This document shows positions 46,292-56,450 of a stretch of 64,000 nucleotides of DNA, piece by piece. Under the pieces are notes generated by a model. That model had not been told where the DNA came from. It saw only the letters and a list, made by a program, of their open reading frames with translations, and did not search any database. Source of the DNA: Hirschia baltica ATCC 49814 (lineage in GTDB: Bacteria; Pseudomonadota; Alphaproteobacteria; Caulobacterales; Hyphomonadaceae); the NCBI RefSeq assembly GCF_000023785.1, contig NC_012982.1:186001-250000 (forward strand), given 5' to 3'. Position 1 is the stretch's first letter; every line of letters begins with the position of its first letter. Both the position numbers and the translations under genes were made by a program.

Positions 46292-49123
46292 ATGAAAACA
46301 CACAGCGCCTTTTCCTATTTCAAATCTATAAGGTTCCGCCTTTCTTTCATGATAGGTGCGATTATTTTTATGAGTGTGTTGATGGTTTCTGGTTTTTCCA
46401 GTTGGCGTGAATTTGAACGTCAGATTGAAACCAAACGACAATATGTTGAAGGCTCTGCACAAGGGTTTGCAGCAGCAATTTCCGACCCATTCTCGCAAAA
46501 TGATAGAGCAGGTGTGGTCAATGCTTTGCGGGGCGTACGCAGTTTATCAGGCATTGAGTTTGCACAGGTCAAGGATGCCAATGGGCGCGATTATTTTTCT
46601 TTGGGTGCTGGCGCGAGTTTACGTGGACGCGATGGTGACCCTAAAACGATGTCGACATTGCAATTGCTGAAAGCTGACTTCTTGAGGGTAGAAACACCCT
46701 TATTGGATGACGGGGCTACGATTGGTAGTCTGCATTTGCTGACCAATATTACAAGTTTCCGCAAAACGCTGATCAATGATTTGTCATTCATTGCAAAAGT
46801 AATGCTATGTATCACGTGTATCGGAGTGTGTGTGGCGCAGTTTGCGATTGGAAAATTGATTGCGCCTATCGCACATCTTGCCAAACTGATGGAACAAATT
46901 GGGGAGAGCAATCAGTTTGATACGCGTGAAACGAATGCCGCAGCGTTTGTGAAACGAGAAGATGAGACTGCTCAACTCGCTCGCGCCTTCACTGACATGA
47001 TGGATAAAATCAAAGAGCGCGACGATAAATTAGCCGACCACAGAGCATCTCTGGAACGCACGGTTGAAGAACGTACGCATGATTATCGTATGGCGAAAGA
47101 AGACGCTGAAGCTGCAAATGCGGCAAAGTCTGACTTTCTAGCGACGATGAGCCACGAGATTAGAACGCCCATGAATGGCCTGCTTGTTATGGCGGAGATG
47201 TTGTCAGCGGCGAATCTATCTATGCGGCATAGGCGTTATGCTGAGATTATATCGCGTTCGGGTAAAAGCCTGCTGACGATTATAAATGACATTCTGGACC
47301 TTTCCAAAATTGAGAGCGGTAAATTGGATCTGGAGACAGCTCCATTTGAACCGGACGCAATGGTTGAAGATATTGCGTGTCTTTTTTGGGAAAAAGCTCG
47401 ATCCAATAATGTAGAAATAGCTACATATATATCGCCCAACACGCCTCAGAGCATTCTGGGAGATGTTACGCGCCTGAATCAGGTTGTAACGAATTTGGTG
47501 AATAACGCTCTGAAATTCACTGAAAAAGGTGGTGTGGAAATTCGGGTGGATGGGCGGCTCAATAAAAATGGTCAGCGTGTTAGATTGCGCATTGATGTGA
47601 TCGACACTGGGATAGGTATTCCGGCGGACCGTCTGGATCAGATATTTGAAGCTTTTTCTCAGGCAGATCAAAGCACAACGCGTAAATTTGGCGGAACGGG
47701 CCTTGGCTTGGCGGTATGTAAACGATTAATGCACGCTATGGGCGGGGATGTGAAAGTTGCATCTGCTGAAGGTAAGGGAAGTTGTTTCACCGCTATTGCT
47801 GACTTTCCTATTGTTGAAACATTCGCCATGGCGAAAAGCCTAACAGAGGACAAGCCAGTATTCGTGATTGGCTATGATTCCCAAAAATCTTCTAAAGTGT
47901 CGACGCGTATAGCATCTCGCGGTTTAGCCAAAAGCTTGTATGACGCTGGTGCGGCAGTTTCGATAAAAGATATAAATCTCATAGAATGGAATGACTTAGA
48001 AGATAAAACGACGGTGATTGCACCTTCGAACTTGATCAAAAAAATCGCTGACCCAGAAGGGCGTATTTTCAATCGTTTGAATTTTGTCTGTCTGTCTGAT
48101 GTTGGGGATATGCAAGCTGATACTTTGGTAAGCGATGGGTATGTGGTGGATATTTTACCTCAACCAACTGGGCGACGCGCTATTGCGGATTTGGTGTCGC
48201 GTGCCGTTTCCTCAAATTTCCGTGGCGCTGCTGCATTGAGTGATAATACTGCTGAACAAAGTCATGCCCAGTTTGAAGGTGTGCATGTTCTTGCTGCTGA
48301 CGATAATGCCGTAAACCGAGAAGTCTTGCGAGAGGCGCTCTCGACATTGAGCGTGACTGTCGATTTTGCTGAAAATGGACAAGAAGCGCTTGAGATGGTG
48401 AACGACAAAAGCACCAAGTACGACATTGTGTTTATGGACGGGTCTATGCCAGTCATGGATGGTTTTGAAGCAACGCGTCGTATTCGTGCTGGTGAAGACG
48501 CGCGTGGCAAAGAGAAACGTTTGCCAATTGTTGGGCTGACAGCTCAAGTGCAAGGTTTAGGTGCCGATCATTGGAAAGATGTCGGTATGGATGAGTGTTT
48601 GTATAAACCTTTCACAATTGAACGTCTGGTTTCCACGCTTTCAGCTTTTGTCGCTGCATCAAAAGAAGGTGGCAGTAGGGTGAATGTAGAACCTGATGTT
48701 GTTGAACTAACAAGTGGAGGCGCGGCTCCTTTATTTGAGCAATCAACGCTCGATATGTTTGAGCAATTATCGTCTTCTTCGGGTGGAAATTTGCAAGAAA
48801 AAGTATGGGGTATGTTTGTATCTACAGCGCCTGCCTCACTGGAAGAGCTTGAAAAGCTAAGCCTTGAACCTGAGTTGGATGTGAAAATGATTGCGAGCAC
48901 GGCGCATGCTTATAAATCCATGTGTCTAAGTGCAGGTGCAAAACGCGCGGCTGATCATGCATTGGTTTTAGAAAAGACAGCAGGCTCAGGACAAAAGGAA
49001 GAATTAGTCAGTATCATCAAAGATATGCTTATCTCCAGCAAAGCAACGATTGATGCGATGGAAGAAAGTCTCGCTGAACACAGAGCCATCGCGTTAAATC
49101 GAGAAGCGGCTCTATCCAACTAA
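46292..49123 (+). CDS. Hybrid sensor histidine kinase with receiver and HPt domains
   Basis: This 943-residue inner-membrane kinase has a sensor region (about residues 15-180) between two membrane segments, HAMP (about 180-235), HisKA with the phospho-acceptor in FLATMSHEIRTPMNGLL, an ATP-binding domain (NLVNNALKF, DTGIGIPADRLDQIFEAFSQ, GGTGLGLAVC), a degenerate receiver-like segment lacking the Asp, a true receiver (VLAADDNAVNREV, DIVFMDGSMPVMDG) and a C-terminal HPt with His in TAHAYKSMCLSAGA. This is a BarA/ArcB-type multistep relay. The partner regulator is not next to it. Confidence 0.92.
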   Translation: MKTHSAFSYFKSIRFRLSFMIGAIIFMSVLMVSGFSSWREFERQIETKRQYVEGSAQGFAAAISDPFSQNDRAGVVNALRGVRSLSGIEFAQVKDANGRDYFSLGAGASLRGRDGDPKTMSTLQLLKADFLRVETPLLDDGATIGSLHLLTNITSFRKTLINDLSFIAKVMLCITCIGVCVAQFAIGKLIAPIAHLAKLMEQIGESNQFDTRETNAAAFVKREDETAQLARAFTDMMDKIKERDDKLADHRASLERTVEERTHDYRMAKEDAEAANAAKSDFLATMSHEIRTPMNGLLVMAEMLSAANLSMRHRRYAEIISRSGKSLLTIINDILDLSKIESGKLDLETAPFEPDAMVEDIACLFWEKARSNNVEIATYISPNTPQSILGDVTRLNQVVTNLVNNALKFTEKGGVEIRVDGRLNKNGQRVRLRIDVIDTGIGIPADRLDQIFEAFSQADQSTTRKFGGTGLGLAVCKRLMHAMGGDVKVASAEGKGSCFTAIADFPIVETFAMAKSLTEDKPVFVIGYDSQKSSKVSTRIASRGLAKSLYDAGAAVSIKDINLIEWNDLEDKTTVIAPSNLIKKIADPEGRIFNRLNFVCLSDVGDMQADTLVSDGYVVDILPQPTGRRAIADLVSRAVSSNFRGAAALSDNTAEQSHAQFEGVHVLAADDNAVNREVLREALSTLSVTVDFAENGQEALEMVNDKSTKYDIVFMDGSMPVMDGFEATRRIRAGEDARGKEKRLPIVGLTAQVQGLGADHWKDVGMDECLYKPFTIERLVSTLSAFVAASKEGGSRVNVEPDVVELTSGGAAPLFEQSTLDMFEQLSSSSGGNLQEKVWGMFVSTAPASLEELEKLSLEPELDVKMIASTAHAYKSMCLSAGAKRAADHALVLEKTAGSGQKEELVSIIKDMLISSKATIDAMEESLAEHRAIALNREAALSN

Positions 49124-50326
49124 GCCATTTGCATTGTCTATCTTAGTAACAGGTTTTATTTCTAGATTTTTCGTCCGCTGAATTTCGCGTTTCTTATTGT
49201 TGCTAGCAAACACAGCAACGCGATATTGAATGTAGATGCCAGCCCCAAACAGAATAATGTCCATCCAGAGAGTTGGAGGGATAACGGCTCTAAAGCATTG
49301 AAGAAAAATGGATAATACAGTTCCAACAGCAAACACAGGTAAGCCGTGTTTTCCCATTAGCTCGACGGCGTTCCACAAATTGGATGTAGAAATCCAGCTT
49401 GGCCATTTCGTGTTTATGACAAGGTATGTCAGCGATAATACATGCAATAGGCGCGGCAGAGATAGATAGGCTTTGTTGAAGTCCCTCATAATTCTGGGAA
49501 GGTCATCATTGAAGGGTAATGCACCCATTCTTTGCTGAATCCAGTAGAAAGAAAACAAAGCATAGGTAAGGGCTAGAACATATAAAACAGGATGGAATGG
49601 TGCTATGCGTTTGCCTGTTTTTGCGCTCATGCCGCCTAGAATTCCAATGACAAATATAAATTGCCACGCAAACGGGTTTAGAAACCATCTGCCATTATGA
49701 GGCCAGTTGGGCATGTTTATGTAAATACGCTCATAAAACAGGATATGCAGAGCAAACCAGATCAAGCCTGAAATAAGCAAAAGCAACCAACGGTTTCTTA
49801 CGCCTAACCACAAGAATGCCGGAGCCATTAACAGCAGCATCATATACAGAGGTAAGATGTTCACATAGCCTATTTGATAGGTCAGTAGAGGAACGCCTAT
49901 AGATGCGAGTATGGGGTGATCTATAAGTGGTTGTAGGGAGACTGCGCGGATCATTTTTTCAGCGCCGAAAACGCTGATTGTAACAGCAAGTATGGCAAGG
50001 CAAGCTGCAAAAACAAGTAAATGAACCCAATAGAGTTTGAAGGCGCGCGCCCACATTTTTTCCAGTCCGCTTTTGAATTCGCCGCGCTGGAATGTGCCCG
50101 TATAGGCTAGTCCAACTGCAATGCCGGACATGAGGACAAAAGCTTCTGCGGCGTCAGAAAATCCCCAGTTTCTGGAGGTGAAAGCTTCAAAGGCGTTGCC
50201 AGGTACGTGGTTGATGAAAATCGTGAGGACTGCAAATCCACGAAACACATCCAGACGTCTGTCCCGCATAGGTTTTGAAGCTGGAGGAGGCAGTGGTGCA
50301 GCATTCGCTGATGCTGAGTTATGCAT
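49112..50326 (-). CDS. opgC: OpgC-like membrane acyltransferase
   Basis: This 404-residue protein has about ten membrane segments and the OpgC N-terminus RRLDVFRGFAVLTIFINHVP followed by RNWGFSDAAEAFVLMSGIAVG. OpgC proteins add succinyl groups to osmoregulated periplasmic glucans. The start overlaps the end of opgH by eight bases, and its end overlaps the convergent hybrid kinase by 12 bases. It is the last gene of the opgG-opgH-opgC operon. Confidence 0.9.
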   Translation of the reverse strand: MHNSASANAAPLPPPASKPMRDRRLDVFRGFAVLTIFINHVPGNAFEAFTSRNWGFSDAAEAFVLMSGIAVGLAYTGTFQRGEFKSGLEKMWARAFKLYWVHLLVFAACLAILAVTISVFGAEKMIRAVSLQPLIDHPILASIGVPLLTYQIGYVNILPLYMMLLLMAPAFLWLGVRNRWLLLLISGLIWFALHILFYERIYINMPNWPHNGRWFLNPFAWQFIFVIGILGGMSAKTGKRIAPFHPVLYVLALTYALFSFYWIQQRMGALPFNDDLPRIMRDFNKAYLSLPRLLHVLSLTYLVINTKWPSWISTSNLWNAVELMGKHGLPVFAVGTVLSIFLQCFRAVIPPTLWMDIILFGAGIYIQYRVAVFASNNKKREIQRTKNLEIKPVTKIDNANGLVG

Positions 50327-52136
50327 GAGATGGCTTATCTATATTTAGCGAATTTTGATCAGACGTTTGAGTTTCATCAGGTGAATTGCTGTCAGTTTCT
50401 TCCAGCCATCGAGTCAAAATAGATGTTTGAATCTGCATCACATCAGAAGGTGCATATTCCATTGGCGTCCAGAATATGCCCATTAAGGCACTGATTTTAC
50501 CACTCATTTGAGACGATGACAGTGTGATGAGTATCGAAGAAAATATTTGCGGCACAGCGATAGGCATAAACCAGTAAATCAGTTGCGGTGCTAGAAACCA
50601 GCAAGATGTCATAATGGCGAGACCAGATAGTGTTATCCACCATGAAGCTTGAAAGCTTTCCTTCAGACCTACAGTGTCGGCTTCTCTGTTAGAAGCTGGC
50701 CATCCGCCATCTTTTCCTAGAACGATTTCTAGGAAGGCGCGGGTTTGGAACATCAGCATAATCGGCGCAAATATTGAAGACCATATAATCTCGACAAATG
50801 TGCTCCAAAGCGCGATGAGGCTGCCGCCAAAATTTCTGTTTTCACCGGTAAGTAAACCACGCAAAACGATTAGGAATTTAGGCCCGATTAGCAATACCAA
50901 TACACCTATAATGAGGGTAAAAGCCTGCGTTTGAGCTGAGACCGGAAAGACAGGATGCTGGCCGGGATTGGGGAAATAATTTGTCGTTGTCTCTACCAAA
51001 GTAGGCGCAATAATAGAGGCGATTATAAATAAGGCCCAAAGCGGAGAGGCAAGATAAGCCATAATGCCTTGAGTGAAAGTAAAACGACACCAAGTCGTCA
51101 GGCCCGGTGCACCGACAAGGCGTGTATGTTGAAGGTTTCCTTGGCACCAGCGACGGTCGCGCTTGGCAAAATCTATTATGTTTTCAGGGCCTTCTTCATA
51201 AGATCCTTGCAATTCGGGATCTACGATGACTTTCCAACCTGCGCGAGATAATAGTGCTGCTTCGACATAATCATGGCTGAGAATATGGCCGCCAAAAGGA
51301 GGTTTTCCTTTCAAAGCTGGCAGGCCGCAACTTGTCGCAAAGGCGTGTGTGCGTACAATCGCGTTATGTCCCCAGAATGGACCTTCAGTCCCCTGCGTGC
51401 TGGCAAGTCCACGTGCAAATGAGGGGGAGAAATAATTGGCGGCAAATTGAATAGAGCGACCAAACCAAGTACGCGCGCGAATGACTTTGGGGAGTGTCTG
51501 GAATAGTCCGATTTCGGGGTCGGATTCCATGCGATTGACCATCTCAATCAGCGTGTCACCTTCCATGAGGCTGTCCGCGTCTAGAATGATTAGGTATTCA
51601 TATGCTGCACCAGAAGTGCGGATGAAATCTTCAATATTTCCTGCTTTTTTGCCAACATTGTTGTCACGTCGTCTATAGAAAATGTTGCTCTTGTTTTGAC
51701 ATTCTGTGGAAAGTCTGTCGAACCATTGTTCTTCTGTTGCGATCACGTCCGGCTGATTGGTATCTGACAAAATTGCGAAATCAAAAAAGCGTCCAGCTTC
51801 CGCAATTTCCAAAGATTGGACCATAGCGGCGATATGGGAGAATGTTTTGGACGGATCTTCATTGTAGACAGGTACTAGAATGGCCGTACGGTTTTCGGGT
51901 TTTAATAATAATGTTTGCGGGGCGTTTTTGGAGCCATTATTTTGGAACAATAGGCCGCCCAATGCCATTGAACCGCCCCATGCTATCCACGCTGACGAAA
52001 TTGCAAGAAGCGCGATACGAACATAATCTAATATGTCCTTACCATCAGCAAAAAACACTTGCGCAGAAAGCTGCGTCGCGCTGATGGCAATAAGCAATGC
52101 ATATGCAATTGATATGAAACGGCTGATAAATAACAT
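50319..52136 (-). CDS. opgH: Glucan glucosyltransferase OpgH/MdoH (main ORF)
   Basis: This 605-residue membrane glycosyltransferase 2 family protein makes the beta-glucan backbone from UDP-glucose. Visible are LDADSLMEGD (D-x-D), SPxFA-like FAANYFSPSFARGL, WGHNAIVR, the LSHDYVEAALL motif and DRRWCQGNLQH. It begins with a membrane segment, without the usual cytoplasmic N-terminal stretch, which seems to be coded by the separate short ORF at 52224-52382. The preceding bases carry AAGG seven bases before the ATG. Confidence 0.93.
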   Translation of the reverse strand: MLFISRFISIAYALLIAISATQLSAQVFFADGKDILDYVRIALLAISSAWIAWGGSMALGGLLFQNNGSKNAPQTLLLKPENRTAILVPVYNEDPSKTFSHIAAMVQSLEIAEAGRFFDFAILSDTNQPDVIATEEQWFDRLSTECQNKSNIFYRRRDNNVGKKAGNIEDFIRTSGAAYEYLIILDADSLMEGDTLIEMVNRMESDPEIGLFQTLPKVIRARTWFGRSIQFAANYFSPSFARGLASTQGTEGPFWGHNAIVRTHAFATSCGLPALKGKPPFGGHILSHDYVEAALLSRAGWKVIVDPELQGSYEEGPENIIDFAKRDRRWCQGNLQHTRLVGAPGLTTWCRFTFTQGIMAYLASPLWALFIIASIIAPTLVETTTNYFPNPGQHPVFPVSAQTQAFTLIIGVLVLLIGPKFLIVLRGLLTGENRNFGGSLIALWSTFVEIIWSSIFAPIMLMFQTRAFLEIVLGKDGGWPASNREADTVGLKESFQASWWITLSGLAIMTSCWFLAPQLIYWFMPIAVPQIFSSILITLSSSQMSGKISALMGIFWTPMEYAPSDVMQIQTSILTRWLEETDSNSPDETQTSDQNSLNIDKPSHA

Positions 52137-52223
52137 AAAGCAACCTTACAGCTTCATGCCTTAGTGAACAGGTCTAAGGCTCTAATAGAAGCTGATACAT
52201 ACGAAATTGCATCTCGTTTGTCT

Positions 52224-52382
52224 TTATTTAGTTGCTAAACGGGCAGCAAAAGGAAGTACAGATGATGTACGACGCTCACGACGACGTTCTAGTGATTGAG
52301 CTGGCATAGCCATAGGTGCGTTTGGAAGGCCGCGCATTGTGTTTTTAGAAACTGAGTTCATTTTGTTAGTATGGTTTTTCAT
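52224..52382 (-). CDS. Short ORF resembling OpgH N-terminus
   Basis: This 52-residue ORF begins at ATG 52382 inside the end of opgG and has GGAGA upstream. It contains GLPNAPMAMPAQSLERRRERR, which resembles the proline-rich segment (PPEAPLxMPxQxL) I recall at the N-terminus of many alphaproteobacterial OpgH proteins. A TAA and 87 noncoding bases separate it from the main opgH frame, with in-frame stops between them. It is either a split opgH N-terminus or a stand-alone accessory peptide. Confidence 0.55.
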   Translation of the reverse strand: MKNHTNKMNSVSKNTMRGLPNAPMAMPAQSLERRRERRTSSVLPFAARLATK

Positions 52383-54012
52383 CGCCTGATCTCCATTGAT
52401 AAAGCCAAATTTCAGAAAGGCGCTCATTTCCATTTTCGAGGAAAGCATTGAGCTCCATAGGTGCATCTGAATCTGTTCGTGCATCGAGTACCAAGCGCCA
52501 TACATTGCTATCGCCTATACGAGACAATGATGAGTGTACGAGCTGACCTCGACTGATATTAATTACTGATTTTACATCGCTGCCTTCAGGAAGGTTTTCT
52601 AAAGCTCCCCCTTCAAAATCAACGACGAATTTACGTAGTGTGTTTTTACCAACTGTGCCGGATACTCCACCCATTCCACCTCTAAGACCGATAACTCGAG
52701 CGAACTCTTTAGTATCTGAATTGTCAGGCGAAATTGTGTCAGAATTGCCCAATTGGGTTACATCTTGTTCATGATTGGGGCGTTCAACATCCCCCCAGCT
52801 TAGGCGGTATTCATATTCTCTAAAGTCGCCTGCTTTAGGGGCATCCGCTGGTGTCCAGAAGGCAACGATATTGTCGTTGATTTCAAGATCCGTTGGGATT
52901 TCAACAAGTGAAATTTGTCCTTTTCCCCATTCGCCTTTGGGCTCCACCAATAAAGATGGGCGACGTTCATAATGGGCCTCAGCGTCCTGATACATATCAA
53001 AGTCGCGGTTTCGCTGCATCAAACCAAAAGCTTTTGGGTTTGTTTCCGTGAAATAGGAATTAGCCAGTTTTTGCGGGTTATTTAGATTGCGCCATAATTC
53101 GTCGCCATTCTCACGAATGATCTTTAGGCCATCACTGTCATGTACACGACCGCGATAATCATCAAACCGGTGATTTGAGTCTGAATATAAATACATGCTG
53201 GTCAATGGAGCCACACCAAGGCGGGCGACATCATCACGGAAGTAAAGCCGCGCTGTGACATCCATAATTGTATCTGGTCCGGGTGTGATCACAAATTTAT
53301 AGGCACCCGTGACTGATTTACTGTCGAGGGCTGCGTAAACAGTGATGCTTGTTGCATCTTCTTCAGGTGTTTCGATGTAAAAATCTGAAAAACGGGGAAA
53401 TTCTTCACCAGCAGCAGTTGCTGTGTTTACGGAAAGTCCACGTGCTGAAAGCCCATATAGACTGCCTTCACCCAGAGCACGAAAATAACTTGCACCGATA
53501 AAAGAAACCAGTTCGTCTTTATAATCTGGATTGTTGAGGGGATAGGCCAACCTAAATCCAGCAACACCTGGCATGACGAAATTTTCAAAATTTGCAGGGT
53601 CTAGAGGCGGTCTGTAAATAAAGTCGCTCGAGCTGAACCCAACTGGTGCAACTTTGTCATCTTTGATTTCATAAACGCGCACTGTTTCCCAGAAAATACC
53701 ACCAAGATGAAAAGCTTGCATTTCAAATGTAGACTGGTCTTTCCAGTAAGCTTTTTCAGGATTGTGACGGATAGCGCGGTGCTCGTCATATGTCATGCTG
53801 CTCAATAATTCGGGTAGTTCATCCCGAGACGGCGCTTGATATGGCGCTTTCGAACGCGATTCCATGACTTGAGATAAAAGATCAAACGAAAATGGCGTAT
53901 TTGCCGGCGCAACCACGTCCGGCGTGTTCGCGGGAGCGGAACTCGCAGGTAGACAGGACGCGATGGAAATAATCATCCAAGATAGAAGTAAAGTGACGGA
54001 TGGGCGCGACAT
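52366..54012 (-). CDS. opgG: Periplasmic glucan biosynthesis protein OpgG/MdoG
   Basis: This 548-residue periplasmic protein has a signal peptide (LLLSWMIISIASCLPASSA). The OpgG/OpgD body shows AFHLGGIFWETVRVYEI, FSSSDFIYRPP, GVAGFRLAYPLN, LGEGSLYGLSARGL, PLTSMYLYSDSNH and VFWTPADAP-like WTPADAPKAGDFREYEYRLSW. It shapes or branches the nascent glucan made by OpgH. First gene of the operon. Confidence 0.94.
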   Translation of the reverse strand: MSRPSVTLLLSWMIISIASCLPASSAPANTPDVVAPANTPFSFDLLSQVMESRSKAPYQAPSRDELPELLSSMTYDEHRAIRHNPEKAYWKDQSTFEMQAFHLGGIFWETVRVYEIKDDKVAPVGFSSSDFIYRPPLDPANFENFVMPGVAGFRLAYPLNNPDYKDELVSFIGASYFRALGEGSLYGLSARGLSVNTATAAGEEFPRFSDFYIETPEEDATSITVYAALDSKSVTGAYKFVITPGPDTIMDVTARLYFRDDVARLGVAPLTSMYLYSDSNHRFDDYRGRVHDSDGLKIIRENGDELWRNLNNPQKLANSYFTETNPKAFGLMQRNRDFDMYQDAEAHYERRPSLLVEPKGEWGKGQISLVEIPTDLEINDNIVAFWTPADAPKAGDFREYEYRLSWGDVERPNHEQDVTQLGNSDTISPDNSDTKEFARVIGLRGGMGGVSGTVGKNTLRKFVVDFEGGALENLPEGSDVKSVINISRGQLVHSSLSRIGDSNVWRLVLDARTDSDAPMELNAFLENGNERLSEIWLYQWRSGDEKPY

Positions 54013-54612
54013 TAAGCTTTTGTTAACCTTTAGATCGTGTTGCGGGCGTTCAAATGATTGGATTTGATCATTTGGTGAAGTTAGCAGTTCGAAATATTTT
54101 TGAGCCGTTTGAGGAGGTGAGGACCGGTTGATAGTGTGTGTTTAGTTGTTGAATGAAACGATTGAGTCGTTGTTTTGGTTCCCGTATCTAACGAATAGAT
54201 TTGCTGTCCTAAAATGTCCTCCCGTTAACGGTAAGTGCTTATTGCCGCATTTTCGAAGAAGTTTCATGTGAAAAATCAGTAAGCTAAGGCTGAAACCTAA
54301 TCTAAACACGATAAACCCCGCTATTTGCTGAAGAATCTGGCGCTCGTGAACATTTTGTAAGCATTGAATTTTAAGCCTGTAGAAGGACTAAAAATTGCGC
54401 AAAACGTATTTGTTAGGCGAATTGCTGCGTTTTTTATCATGTAAAGAAGGTGTTAGTGGCATAGAACACACACTCATTGGCTTCACAGAGTGTGGTTCGC
54501 GCGTTTAAATAGATATCTTCTTGTGATTTGCACGTGATTTCGCATAAGTGGACAATATATATGAATTTCAACCCTACGCTTTTTAAATGCAGGGATAGTT
54601 GGGGAAATCTTT
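54013..54612. other. Intergenic region between opgG and the LacI-type gene
   Basis: About 600 bases between divergent genes hold no supported gene. A palindrome CCGTTAACGG is at 54222-54231 and resembles a LacI-type half-site pair. The minus-strand frame at 54437-54682 crosses the LacI start and has no ribosome site. Confidence 0.4.
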
Positions 54613-55677
54613 TTGGCATCTGATCGGACACGCTCAAAATCAATAACATTGTCTGATGTTGCAAAAGACGCTGGTGTATCACCGATGACGGTGTCTCGCG
54701 TGATCAATGGTGAGATTAGTGTACGTGAGTCCACTCGCATATCTGTGCAAGAATCTATTCGAAAATTAAAATACCGTCCCAATATCGGTGCGAGACGGTT
54801 GGCAGGCGCGAAAGTTGCCCGCATTTGTCTGCTATACGGAAATCCATCCAGTTCGTATCTTGGTGAACTTTTGCTAGGCGCTGTCGAAAAGGCAGGGCGC
54901 TTGGGCCATCAATTGGTTGTTATTCGTGCGAGTGAAGATTTGACGGCGGAAATGCTGGCGCAACAATACCGCACTCAATGGGATGGGATTATTCTGCCGT
55001 CTCCAATGGGAGATGAAAAAGCAACGCGTGACATTATCGCAAAAGAAAAAATTCCAGCAGTCTTTACAACAGGTGGCGTTGGAGGCCGTAGAAAAAAACT
55101 GCCTCACTCTTTTGAGCTAGGGATAGATAACCGGGCGGCTGCACGTGCGATCACGCAAAAACTAATTGATCTGGGCCACACGCGGATTGGCTTTATTAAG
55201 GGGCGTCAGGATCAGGCTGGCAGTTTGCTTAGATATAAAGGCTTTTGTGATGCGATGGAGGCGGCCAATCTGGAAGTTAATCCTTTAATGGTCGAGCAGG
55301 GTGATTTTACCTATCTGTCCGGTATGGAAGCAGCCGAACGTATGTTGACTTTTGATCCACGTCCAACGGCTGTGTTTGCAGCAAATGATGATATGGCAGC
55401 TGGCGTTATTGGGGCGGGGTCGCGACAAGGTTTAATGTTGCCGGGTGATTTGTCAGTTGCCGGATTTGATGATTCTCCTATCGCTACAAGTATCTGGCCA
55501 CATCTGACAACTATCCACCAACCCGTGTCTGAGATTGGTGCGTATGCCGTGGAATGTCTGGATCAGATTATTTTTCCAAAAGACGACGAATCGGTTGTTA
55601 CGAAAAAGCAGTATGAGTGGCTGGAATATACATTGATAGAACGCGCTTCCACAGCACCGCCCAGCCGGTTCAGTTGA
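54613..55677 (+). CDS. LacI-family transcriptional regulator
   Basis: This 354-residue repressor has an N-terminal HTH (ITLSDVAKDAGVSPMTVSRVING, residues about 11-33), and a periplasmic-binding-like sugar domain (GIDNRAAARAITQKL, FAANDDMAAGV, VAGFDDSPIA). It begins with TTG, seven bases after GGGGA (54601-54605); the next in-frame ATG would remove much of the HTH. Beta-glucan or glucoside effectors are possible given the nearby GH3 and opg genes, but this is inference. Confidence 0.93.
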   Translation: MASDRTRSKSITLSDVAKDAGVSPMTVSRVINGEISVRESTRISVQESIRKLKYRPNIGARRLAGAKVARICLLYGNPSSSYLGELLLGAVEKAGRLGHQLVVIRASEDLTAEMLAQQYRTQWDGIILPSPMGDEKATRDIIAKEKIPAVFTTGGVGGRRKKLPHSFELGIDNRAAARAITQKLIDLGHTRIGFIKGRQDQAGSLLRYKGFCDAMEAANLEVNPLMVEQGDFTYLSGMEAAERMLTFDPRPTAVFAANDDMAAGVIGAGSRQGLMLPGDLSVAGFDDSPIATSIWPHLTTIHQPVSEIGAYAVECLDQIIFPKDDESVVTKKQYEWLEYTLIERASTAPPSRFS

Positions 55678-55698
55678 TTTCTGCGTTTCAAGTCTGGT

Positions 55699-55716
55699 CC
55701 CAAGTGTGGGTTTTTT
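55699..55716 (+). terminator. Weak terminator after the LacI gene
   Basis: CCCA (55699-55702), AGTG loop, TGGG (55707-55710), then six T. The stem is only four pairs. Confidence 0.4.
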
Positions 55717-55835
55717 GCCCCGTTTCCAAATCATATGCACGCAATAGAGGTAAATAGGGTTGCACCTATGGGCAAACCCTTCATATCTACGTTAAATGCT
55801 TGTCGCATGGTGTAATATATAGTGAAGGAATGAAG

Positions 55836-56450
55836 ATGGCGATTAAATATCATGAAGGTGATCTGCCCAATGGTTTAAAGCTAGGTGCCATTCTTGCTGT
55901 TGATACAGAAGCCATGGGGTTGGAATTTCACCGAGATCAATTGTGTGTCGTGCAACTATCTGACGGCACAGGTGATGAGCATGTTGTTCGGTTGGACCGT
56001 AAAACCTTTGATTGCCCAAATTTAAAAGCACTTATGTCAGATACTAAAGTGTTGAAGATTTTCCACTTTGCACGCTTTGATGTGGCGATGATGAAAAAAT
56101 GGCTGGGTATAGAATGTGCCCCAATATTCTGTACTAAAATCGCTTCCAAATTGGCGCGCACTTACACGGATCGTCATGGTCTAAAAGATGTGAGCCGCGA
56201 ATTGGTTGGGGCTGATATGTCCAAAGCGCAACAATCTTCAGATTGGGGAGCAGATTCACTTAGTGAGGCGCAGCTCGCCTATGCGGCTTCTGATGTGCTT
56301 TATCTTCATGAAATTCGCGAGAAACTCATCCTTATGCTTGAACGTGAAGGACGGATGGAATTGGCGCAGGCGTGTTTTGATTTCCTTCCTAAGCGAGCAG
56401 ATTTGGATTTGGCTGGATGGCCAGAGACTGACATTTTTGCGCATAGTTAA
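55836..56450 (+). CDS. rnd: Short RNase D-type 3'-5' exoribonuclease
   Basis: This 204-residue protein is a single DEDD exonuclease domain: AVDTEAMGL (ExoI), FHFARFDVAMMKK (ExoII) and YAASDVLYLHEI (ExoIII). The C-terminal HRDC domains of E. coli RNase D are missing, as in many alphaproteobacterial homologues. AAGGA at 55825-55829 is six bases before the ATG at 55836, which fixes the start over 55830. It acts in stable-RNA 3' processing. Confidence 0.9.
   Translation: MAIKYHEGDLPNGLKLGAILAVDTEAMGLEFHRDQLCVVQLSDGTGDEHVVRLDRKTFDCPNLKALMSDTKVLKIFHFARFDVAMMKKWLGIECAPIFCTKIASKLARTYTDRHGLKDVSRELVGADMSKAQQSSDWGADSLSEAQLAYAASDVLYLHEIREKLILMLEREGRMELAQACFDFLPKRADLDLAGWPETDIFAHS

Noticed and set aside
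54437-54682. 81-codon minus-strand frame at the start of the LacI gene
   Set aside because: It overlaps the LacI start, has no ribosome site and no recognisable motif.
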